Shown: positions 1 to 5,931 of the stretch, piece after piece | How the letters are laid out: each line of letters opens with the position of its first letter | Position numbering within the stretch: position 1 is the first letter of the stretch | Origin: Demequina lignilytica | GTDB lineage: Bacteria; Actinomycetota; Actinomycetes; Actinomycetales; Demequinaceae | DNA length: 64,000 nucleotides | Direction of reading: 5' to 3' | NCBI RefSeq assembly: GCF_030418305.1 | Contig: NZ_JAUHPX010000006.1 | Span: 1 to 64,000 of the forward strand | Notes under the pieces: generated by a model | The model's input: the letters and a program-made list of their open reading frames with translations, nothing else | Told to the model about the DNA's origin: nothing | Database searches by the model: none | Program-made: the position numbers and the translations under genes

Positions 1-18
1 GCCGAGCCCAACTTCAGG

Positions 19-417
19 CTAGCGAGGCCGGCACAGCCGGCACGGGCCGGCCGCCTCGATCAGCACGGCCGCCGCGTCGCCGCTGCGGGCGCGGATCGCG
101 AGCTCGAGGGCGAGCTCGCCGTCCGACGTCCGGGCGTACAGGTCCGCGTCGGCCGAGAGCAGCAGCCGGACGATGCTCGGGTCACCCTGGCGGGCCGCCA
201 CGTGCAGGACGGTGGCGCCGTCCACGGTGTGGTCGGGATCCGCGCCCGCGTCGAGCGCCTCGACGGCCCCGGCCATGTCGCCCTCGACCACCGCCGCGCG
301 CAGCGCCTGGTCCGGCGTCATGAGGTCGCGCGCATCCGCCGCGGCGCCGCCGGCGACCGCGGTGCCGAGCCACGCCGTCACCGCGAACAGCGCGACCGCC
401 AGCCACCCGCGCGTCAT
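19..417 (-). CDS. Secreted ankyrin-repeat protein
   Basis: 132-residue protein with an N-terminal signal peptide or anchor (hydrophobic residues about 5-22) followed by two to three ankyrin-like repeats; the motif TVLHVAARQGDPSIVRLLL is a typical ankyrin helix pair. It probably acts outside the membrane as a protein-binding module. The ATG overlaps the stop of the upstream gene (ATGA at 417-414), so it is the last gene of the ankyrin operon that starts at the sigma factor (3347). It resembles the lipoprotein at 1277-1963 (ALRAAVVEGD versus ALKAAVVRGD) but lacks a lipobox cysteine. Binding partner unknown. Confidence 0.8.
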   Translation of the reverse strand: MTRGWLAVALFAVTAWLGTAVAGGAAADARDLMTPDQALRAAVVEGDMAGAVEALDAGADPDHTVDGATVLHVAARQGDPSIVRLLLSADADLYARTSDGELALELAIRARSGDAAAVLIEAAGPCRLCRPR

Positions 418-950
418 GGCACGTACCCTCGGACGGCGGCGACGATGCGCGGGTCGCCGCGCGCGGCGAGCGCCGCCTGGATCGCGGACCCACGGTGGTC
501 CTCGACCGCGGTGAGCGCGATCGCGCGGACCGTGTCCTCGTCGCAGCGCTCGATAGCGATCCGGAGCGCCGGGTCCACGCCGTCGGCATCCGCTCGCCGG
601 GCTCCGTGCCCCTCGAGCGCCCGCACGGTGTCGCGGTCGCACCGCATGGCCGCCACCTCGAGCGGGCGCAGGCCGTCGGCGTAGCGGTGGTTCACATCCG
701 CGCCGATCCTCGCGAGGGCCGCGACGCGGGCCTCGTCGCCCGCGTCGATCGCGTCGCGCAGGGTCTGCTCGAGCGAGGCGTCGCCCACCAGGCGGACCGC
801 CGCCGCACGCTCCAGCAGCGGATGGGTGAGACCCACGGCCGTCCCGGCGATCGCGGCTGCGATCAGCAACGCGACCCCGAGGCGACGACGTCGCGAGATC
901 CGCGAGCGCACCCCCGTGGGGACCGCCTCGACCGTCTCCGCCGGGGACAT
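414..950 (-). CDS. Membrane-anchored ankyrin-repeat protein
   Basis: 178 residues: a short basic N-terminus ending in SRISRRRRLG, one membrane segment (about residues 23-42), then an extracytoplasmic part with divergent ankyrin repeats (ADGLRPLEVAAMRCDRDTVR). The start is supported by AGGAG 5 nt upstream of the ATG and a 1-nt gap from the preceding gene. The architecture matches the putative anti-sigma protein at 1960-2793, so this looks like a second copy of the membrane module in the same operon. Whether it binds a sigma factor is inference; no zinc-type anti-sigma motif is visible. Confidence 0.75.
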   Translation of the reverse strand: MSPAETVEAVPTGVRSRISRRRRLGVALLIAAAIAGTAVGLTHPLLERAAAVRLVGDASLEQTLRDAIDAGDEARVAALARIGADVNHRYADGLRPLEVAAMRCDRDTVRALEGHGARRADADGVDPALRIAIERCDEDTVRAIALTAVEDHRGSAIQAALAARGDPRIVAAVRGYVP

Positions 951-951
951 G

Positions 952-1206
952 TCAGCTCCTCCCCCCGACGAGCATCGTCTCCTCGCCGTCCGCCGGGGCC
1001 TGCCGCACCGGGGCGTGCCGCCGCATGTGCGCCCGGACCCGTCGCTCGACGTGGTCCTCGCGTCGCGGTGGCCAGGCGCCGCCGAGCACGGCGACCACCG
1101 CATCGTCGCGGAGGCGGATCCCGGCCGCCTTCTCCCCGGTGAGCTGCGCGCCGAGCGCGGCGAGCGCGGCACCGGCGTGGTCGTACAGATCCTCGAGCGT
1201 CCCCAT
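952..1206 (-). CDS. Small hypothetical protein of the ankyrin operon
   Basis: 84 residues, soluble, no membrane segment. It starts at an ATG preceded by GGGAGG (about 6 nt spacing) and ends 1 nt before the membrane ankyrin gene. Its N-terminus (LEDLYDHAGAALAALG) loosely recalls the sigma-factor N-terminus at 3347 (IEDLYRVALPRL), so it may be a shortened sigma region-2-like or adaptor relic (inference). Function not recognised. Its place as first gene of the second ankyrin module suggests a cytoplasmic partner of the membrane protein. Confidence 0.6.
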   Translation of the reverse strand: MGTLEDLYDHAGAALAALGAQLTGEKAAGIRLRDDAVVAVLGGAWPPRREDHVERRVRAHMRRHAPVRQAPADGEETMLVGGRS

Positions 1207-1276
1207 GTCGGCTCCCTCCCGACCTAAGAACGGGCTGGGTGCGCGACAGGTTGTGCGCGGCGATCCCAATGGTCCG

Positions 1277-1963
1277 TCAGGACAGCGATCGCAGGTAGTC
1301 GAGCGTCTCGAAGTACAGGGCGTCGCGCGCGCACGCCGCGCTGCCGACCGACGGCGCGATCCCGAGGTCCATCAGGCGGCGCAGCACGTCGGTCCTCCCG
1401 TGGCACGCGGCGTAGTCGGTGGTGTCCTTTTCCATCCCGTTGTCGAGAGCCGGGTCGGCGCCGTTCGCCACGAGGACGCCCAGCCCGGCGAGGTTGCCGG
1501 TGGAGGCCGCGATGTGGATCGGCCGCGCGTCGTACGGGAACCCCTCGGCGGCGTCGGGGTCGGCTCCGGCCTCGACCAGCAGGGCGATCACCTCGCCGTC
1601 GTCGGCGTACGCGGCCAGGTGCAGCGGGGTGTCGCCGTCGGGCTCGCGCGCACCGACGTCGGCACCCGCCTCGAGCAGCAGCGCCACGGCCTCCGCCTGT
1701 CCGGTGCGCGCGGCCACGTGCAGCGCGGTGCTTCCGCCGGGGGCGGCGAGCACGTCGGCGCCCCCGTCCAATGCCGCTCGCACGGCGTCGAGGTCGCCCC
1801 GCACCACGGCGGCCTTGAGCGCGATGTCGGGGGCGAGCGCCGGAGCGATCTCGCCCGTGCTCGCGTCCGGGCTCGCACCGCCCGGCGCGTCCTCCCCGGT
1901 GCAGCCCGCGACCACCAGCAGCACCGCGACCGCGGACGCCGCCCATCCGATCCGTGCGTTCAT
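1277..1963 (-). CDS. Ankyrin-repeat lipoprotein
   Basis: 228 residues with a lipoprotein signal (VLLVVAGC, cysteine about residue 21) and four to five ankyrin repeats, e.g. STALHVAARTGQAEAVALLL and DTPLHLAAYADDGEVIALLV. It is expected on the outer face of the membrane. The ATG overlaps the stop of the putative anti-sigma gene (ATGA at 1963-1960), so the two are translationally coupled. A lipoprotein with ankyrin repeats next to a membrane protein with ankyrin repeats suggests that the two interact outside the cell membrane as a signal-sensing pair (inference). Confidence 0.8.
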   Translation of the reverse strand: MNARIGWAASAVAVLLVVAGCTGEDAPGGASPDASTGEIAPALAPDIALKAAVVRGDLDAVRAALDGGADVLAAPGGSTALHVAARTGQAEAVALLLEAGADVGAREPDGDTPLHLAAYADDGEVIALLVEAGADPDAAEGFPYDARPIHIAASTGNLAGLGVLVANGADPALDNGMEKDTTDYAACHGRTDVLRRLMDLGIAPSVGSAACARDALYFETLDYLRSLS

Positions 1964-2793
1964 GACGCCACCTCCGCCGCCTCCGCGATCTGATCGACCA
2001 CCCCGGAGGAGGTCCGTCCCACCAGCCACTCGGCGATCGGCTCGCCCTCGATGACGGCGGCGGGGTCCGCGCCCAGGCTCAGCAGGAGGGAGATCAGCTC
2101 CTCGCGGTCGGCTCGCGCCGCCTGCGCGGCGGACGCGAGCGCGCTCCAGCGCCCCTCGATCTCCGTCGGGTACCCGGCGGCGATCAGCGCGTTGACCGCG
2201 AGCAGGTCCGCCTCCTCGACCGCGAGCGCCACCACCCGCTCGGGCGTCGCCGCCATCGGCGAGGCCTCCAGCGCCTCCAGCAGCGCCTCGGGCTCGCAGA
2301 AGGTCATGGCAGCCCGGACCGCGAGGTCCTCGTCGGGTGGCCACAGCGTCACGCGTGGCGCGCCGTGCTCGTCCAGCACCCGCAGCACCGCGGTGTCGCA
2401 CCGCAGCATCGCGCGGTAGGCCAGCGTCGGCACCACGTCGGCCGTCGCGGCACCGTCCTCGTCGACGTACGCGGGGTCCGCGCCCAGCGCGAGGAGGTCC
2501 CGCACGGCGTCGACGTCACCCGCTCCGATCGCCTCCACGACCTGCGGCTCCAGCGGCTCGTCGAGCCGGATCTCCATGCCGCGGGCCGGCTCGACCGCCG
2601 GCGTCCGTCCCGCGACGCCGATGCCCCACGCCGCGAGGGCGACGAGCGGGACCACGGCCAGCGCCGTCAGGGCACCGCGGGTCCGGCGGCGCCGCGCGAT
2701 GCGCCCGCGCACGCGGGCAGTGCCCGATGCCTGGAGCCGGGTCGCCATCTCCTCGGCTCGCTCATCGAGAATCGTCATGAGGTCCGGGGCCAT
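1960..2793 (-). CDS. Putative anti-sigma factor with extracytoplasmic ankyrin repeats
   Basis: 277 residues: about 40 cytoplasmic residues rich in Arg (RGRIARRRRTRG), one membrane helix (about 42-61), then an extracytoplasmic region with ankyrin-like repeats (VVEAIGAGDVDAVRDLLALG). The gene overlaps the sigma-factor gene by 19 nt, the usual arrangement for sigma/anti-sigma pairs. The short cytoplasmic tail could hold the sigma factor; no HxxxCxxC zinc motif is visible. Role as anti-sigma is inference from position and topology. The ankyrin sensor domain is unusual for this class. Confidence 0.65.
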   Translation of the reverse strand: MAPDLMTILDERAEEMATRLQASGTARVRGRIARRRRTRGALTALAVVPLVALAAWGIGVAGRTPAVEPARGMEIRLDEPLEPQVVEAIGAGDVDAVRDLLALGADPAYVDEDGAATADVVPTLAYRAMLRCDTAVLRVLDEHGAPRVTLWPPDEDLAVRAAMTFCEPEALLEALEASPMAATPERVVALAVEEADLLAVNALIAAGYPTEIEGRWSALASAAQAARADREELISLLLSLGADPAAVIEGEPIAEWLVGRTSSGVVDQIAEAAEVAS

Positions 2794-3347
2794 CGCACTC
2801 GCCTCCCTTCGGGCCGACGAGGCTCGACGGCCTCGCGGGCGGGCGCGTCATGCGCCTCGTGGTCCATCTCCGCCAGGCGCCACGGCTCGAGCCGTTCACG
2901 AGCCGTGTGCAGGTACTTCTTCACCGCGCCCGCGGTCACACCCATCCGGTCCGCCGCCTCAGCGATCGTCAGGTCGTCGAGGTAGCGCAGCGCGACGGCG
3001 ACGCGGACGCGCGGCGGCAGCGCCCGGACCGCCGCCGCGACGTCGTCCGCGGCGACCACCGCCTCGTCGGGAGCATCGCTGGACTGCTCCACCAGCCTGG
3101 GCATCGCCCGGCGCCAGCGCGCGGCACGGCGCCCCGCGTCGATCGTGAGCGTGCGCATCGTCGCGCGCACGTACTGCTCGGCCGCCCGCGCGTCGTCGAT
3201 CCTCCGCCACCGGGAGAAGGTCTTGACGATCGCGGCCTGGACCAGCTCCTCGCCCTCGGCCTCGGAGCCCGTGAGCAGGAGGCCGTACCGGCACAGTCGC
3301 GGCAGCGCGACCCGGTACAGGTCCTCGATCGGCTCAGAGTCACCCAT
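2775..3347 (-). CDS. ECF RNA polymerase sigma factor, SigE-like family
   Basis: 190 residues with sigma region 2 (RLCRYGLLLTGSEAEGEELV, residues about 20-75) and region 4 (ALRYLDDLTIAEAADRMGV, about 115-165). It directs RNA polymerase to a specific promoter set. The ATG at 3347 was chosen over one at 3365 because GGGAGGGGAG lies just before it. A promoter of ECF type lies directly upstream (3368-3394), suggesting autoregulation. It heads the operon of ankyrin genes down to position 19. The C-terminal tail of about 30 residues is basic. Confidence 0.88.
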   Translation of the reverse strand: MGDSEPIEDLYRVALPRLCRYGLLLTGSEAEGEELVQAAIVKTFSRWRRIDDARAAEQYVRATMRTLTIDAGRRAARWRRAMPRLVEQSSDAPDEAVVAADDVAAAVRALPPRVRVAVALRYLDDLTIAEAADRMGVTAGAVKKYLHTARERLEPWRLAEMDHEAHDAPAREAVEPRRPEGRRVRWPRTS

Positions 3348-3367
3348 GATCTCCCCTCCCCCCATGA

Positions 3368-3394
3368 AACGCCATGGGGTGGGGAGAAGGTTGC
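3368..3394 (-). promoter_or_regulatory. ECF-type promoter of the sigma/ankyrin operon
   Basis: Reading the minus strand: -35 GCAACC (3394-3389), 17-nt spacer, -10 CGTT (3371-3368), then the RBS and sigma start at 3347. The same CAACC-N17-CGT(C/T) arrangement precedes the other ECF sigma gene (18853-18878). Autoregulation is inferred. Confidence 0.65.
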
Positions 3395-3411
3395 GTCAGG
3401 CCGCGCGGCCC

Positions 3412-4407
3412 CTAGCCCTCGTTCGGGAAGGAGACGCCGATCTGCTCGCGGACGGTGTCCATGATCTCCATGATCTCGACCGACTGGTCGAGGGTCAGGT
3501 AGGGGCTCTCCGTCTCGCCCGCGGTGATCCGGCGGGCGACCTCGGCGGCCTCGAACTGGAAGCCGTTCGGGACCGTGCCGTCCCAGCGCCAGGACGTGCC
3601 GTCGTGGCGGGTGACGGTGAATGCGACCGGGTTGTAGAACATCCGGTCGATCTCGATCCAGCCCTCCGTGCCGGCGATGTGCGCGGTGCAGGGCGTACGC
3701 GCCTCCATGGTGGTGGTGAGGATCGCCTGCGCGGTGGGGTAGTCGAACACCATGCTCGACTGGTTGTCCACGCCCGTGTCGCGGATGCGGCCCGTCGCGG
3801 TGATCCGGTCCGGGACGCCCAGGATGTCGTGCGCGAAGGCGATGGGGTACACGCCCAGGTCGAGCAGCGCGCCGCCCGCGAGCTCGGGGTTCCACATGCG
3901 AGGGATGTGGGCGATGGGCTGACCGTGGTCCGCCTGCACCGAGACCACGTCGCCGATCTCGCCGCGCTCGATGAGCTCGCGGATGGCGTAGACGTGCGGC
4001 AGGTGGCGGGTCCACATCGCCTCCATCACGAACACGCCCTTCGCGCGGGCGGCGGCGACCACCTCGCGGGCCTGCGCGGCGTTCTGCGTGAACGCCTTCT
4101 CGCACAGCACGTGCTTGCCCGCCTCGATCGCGAGGAGCATGTGCTCGTGGTGGTGGCTGTGCGGGGTCGCGACGTAGACCACGTCGATGTCCGGATCCGC
4201 GACCAGCTGCTCGTAGGAGCCGTACGCGGTCGGCACCCCCATCTGGTCGGCGAAGGCCTGCGCCTTGGCCTGGTCGCGGGAGGCGACCGCCAGCACCTGG
4301 GACTGCGTGTAGCTGTTGACGGCGTCGGCGAGCTTGTGGGCGATCCCTCCGGCGCCGAGGATTCCCCAGCGGACGGCGGGCGCGGACATCGGCAGCGGTG
4401 CACTCAT
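3412..4407 (-). CDS. Gfo/Idh/MocA family NAD(P)-dependent oxidoreductase
   Basis: 331 residues. N-terminal Rossmann fold with GILGAGGIAHK (nucleotide binding) and the family signature EKAFTQNAAQARE, where the Lys of CEKAF is the usual catalytic lysine; C-terminal alpha/beta substrate domain with GGALLDLGVYPIAFAHD, including the conserved Asp and His. Probably a sugar or polyol dehydrogenase; substrate not predictable. The start ATG lies 7 nt after a TAGGGT -10 box, fitting a leaderless mRNA; a GTG six codons upstream is less likely. It is a single gene, 5 bp short of the ECF promoter region and on the same strand as the ECF operon. Confidence 0.9.
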   Translation of the reverse strand: MSAPLPMSAPAVRWGILGAGGIAHKLADAVNSYTQSQVLAVASRDQAKAQAFADQMGVPTAYGSYEQLVADPDIDVVYVATPHSHHHEHMLLAIEAGKHVLCEKAFTQNAAQAREVVAAARAKGVFVMEAMWTRHLPHVYAIRELIERGEIGDVVSVQADHGQPIAHIPRMWNPELAGGALLDLGVYPIAFAHDILGVPDRITATGRIRDTGVDNQSSMVFDYPTAQAILTTTMEARTPCTAHIAGTEGWIEIDRMFYNPVAFTVTRHDGTSWRWDGTVPNGFQFEAAEVARRITAGETESPYLTLDQSVEIMEIMDTVREQIGVSFPNEG

Positions 4408-4414
4408 GACACTC

Positions 4415-4420
4415 ACCCTA
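4415..4420 (-). promoter_or_regulatory. -10 box, leaderless promoter of the oxidoreductase
   Basis: TAGGGT on the minus strand, 7 nt before the ATG at 4407. No ribosome binding site is present, so transcription probably starts at or next to the ATG. Confidence 0.5.
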
Positions 4421-4493
4421 GTCACGTCGCCGAGTGCGACGAAGCCCGCGGCCGAGCCACCCGCCGTTGCGCCACCTGCGCTAGCTCAGGGTC

Positions 4494-4569
4494 CGGACGT
4501 CCGCCACCGGAATCCGCTTCTGTGGCCCGGCCCGGTGCGAGATCAGTTCAACCCGGTGGCGGAGGTCCG
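4494..4569. repeat. Hairpin repeat, left flank of DUF559 gene
   Basis: Arms CGGACGTCCGCCACCGG (4494-4510) and CCGGTGGCGGAGGTCCG (4553-4569) are complementary at 16 of 17 positions around a 42-nt loop. The inner arm lies in the last codons of the DUF559 gene. A matching inverted unit lies on the other side of the gene (5549-5625). Confidence 0.75.
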
Positions 4570-5400
4570 AGCCCGGCCGCGCAGTAGTCGGCGCACGTCC
4601 GCCGCGATGGACTCGGGGTCGCGGAGCGCGTGCGCGGCGGGGTACCTCAACGGTTGAAATCCCAGCAGGATCGCGGCCCGGTCACGGCGCCGATCCTCCG
4701 TGAACCTCGCGGGATCCGAGTGATACTCGCGGCCATCGGTCTCGACGATCACGCGCTTCCTCACCACGAAGTCCACCCGGCCCACGCCCTCGATCGACAC
4801 CTGGCTCCTCACGTCGAGGCGCGCCTGGAGCATCGCGACACGTGCGCGCGTCTCGGCCGGCGACTCGGCGCGCGGATCAGCCATCCTCTGAGTCCACCGC
4901 GCCGGGATCGCTCCGCGCCGTCCCGCGTGCATCGCCTCGTCCACCGTGATCAGCCCCTGGCGCAACGCGGAATCGACCGGCACGAGCCACTGATCCCGCG
5001 GGAGACACCGGGCGGCGTGCGCCAGCGCGATCCGGACCGCGTCCTCGGCCCTGACCGGCGCTTCAAACTCGCGATGGAGCACCAGCCGACTGGTGCTCCG
5101 CGAGTCGGTCGCGCGAAGCGCCCGATTGCGCGGAACCGCGATGTGCGCACGCGGGTCGCGATCGAGCAGCGGCAGGCCCCAGAGGCCGAGAAGGGTCACG
5201 CAGGTGGGCACGCCGCGGAAGCACGCTGCACGTACGGCCCACAGCGGCGCGTCGGGCACGGCGAAGCACCCACGCGCCGGCTGCGTCACCACGCCGGCCC
5301 GGAGCGCCGCGTAGATCGCATGCTTGGTGACGCCGGCAGCGAGCAACGCCTCGCGCCGTGCGGCGCCCCCGTGCACGCCCAGTGCCTCGATGATGTCCAC
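4543..5400 (-). CDS. AbiEi-like / DUF559 endonuclease-like protein
   Basis: 285 residues. N-terminal winged-helix-like part (EALLAAGVTKHAIYAALRAG) as in AbiEi-type antitoxin domains, and a C-terminal DUF559/Vsr-like fold with FVVRKRVIVETDGREYHSD and the late RRDRAAILLGFQPLRYP, the PD-(D/E)XK-like core seen in such proteins. The GTG start at 5400 places VDIIEALG at the N-terminus; its RBS is weak. No AbiEii-like toxin gene is adjacent, so a toxin-antitoxin role is not supported here. Function is unknown although the family is widespread in Actinobacteria. Both ends are bordered by hairpin repeats in mirror orientation. Confidence 0.75.
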   Translation of the reverse strand: MDIIEALGVHGGAARREALLAAGVTKHAIYAALRAGVVTQPARGCFAVPDAPLWAVRAACFRGVPTCVTLLGLWGLPLLDRDPRAHIAVPRNRALRATDSRSTSRLVLHREFEAPVRAEDAVRIALAHAARCLPRDQWLVPVDSALRQGLITVDEAMHAGRRGAIPARWTQRMADPRAESPAETRARVAMLQARLDVRSQVSIEGVGRVDFVVRKRVIVETDGREYHSDPARFTEDRRRDRAAILLGFQPLRYPAAHALRDPESIAADVRRLLRGRARTSATGLN

Positions 5401-5548
5401 AACGGGCAACCTGACGGATGGCGTGGGCGCCCACGTCCGCGACGCCGCGGCCGGTGGGCGGCATCCGGCACTGCGAGGGTTCGGGACATCGGTCAAGAAC
5501 GTGTGCGCTCGATCCGCGCCGCCGCGCCACCAGTCCACTACCGGCGAC

Positions 5549-5625
5549 CGGACGCGCGCCACCGGATCGGGGCGAATCGGTCCTCTGTCAGCGCGCCACG
5601 GCTCGGTTCCGGTGGCGGACGTCCG
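5549..5625. repeat. Hairpin repeat, right flank of DUF559 gene
   Basis: Arms CGGACGCGCGCCACCGG (5549-5565) and CCGGTGGCGGACGTCCG (5609-5625) with a 43-nt loop. Read in reverse complement it repeats the left unit at 4494-4569: the outer arm matches CGGACGTCCGCCACCGG exactly and continues with AA. Confidence 0.75.
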
Positions 5626-5650
5626 CGGGCGACCGGCGCCGGGAGGTCGG

Positions 5651-5887
5651 CTACAGCGCGCCGGGGCGCGGGCCGAAGCGCCCGCCGAGGATTCCGCCCG
5701 CGAACGCAATCGCCGCGATGAGCGGCACGGAGATCGGGAACGAGAACCCGAGCACCGAGACGGATCCGGAGTCCACGGTCAGCGCGACCGCGCCGAAGCC
5801 GAGCACCAGCCCGAGGTAGCCGAGCCAGCGCACGTTCACGGAGGGCACGCCGCCCGAGGCCTGGGGTGCGGGGGTCTTGTCGGGCAT
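5651..5887 (-). CDS. Small two-helix membrane protein
   Basis: 78 residues with two hydrophobic segments (about 22-40 and 45-68) separated by a short loop; the C-terminus GGRFGPRPGAL is basic. GGAGG precedes the ATG by 5 nt. It lies 44 bp upstream of the topA stop on the same strand, so it is the next gene after topA and may share its transcript. Function not recognised. Confidence 0.75.
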   Translation of the reverse strand: MPDKTPAPQASGGVPSVNVRWLGYLGLVLGFGAVALTVDSGSVSVLGFSFPISVPLIAAIAFAGGILGGRFGPRPGAL

Positions 5888-5931
5888 GCGGGCCTCCGTC
5901 GGCGGTGGTTCGATGCGCGGGCAGCGCGGGT

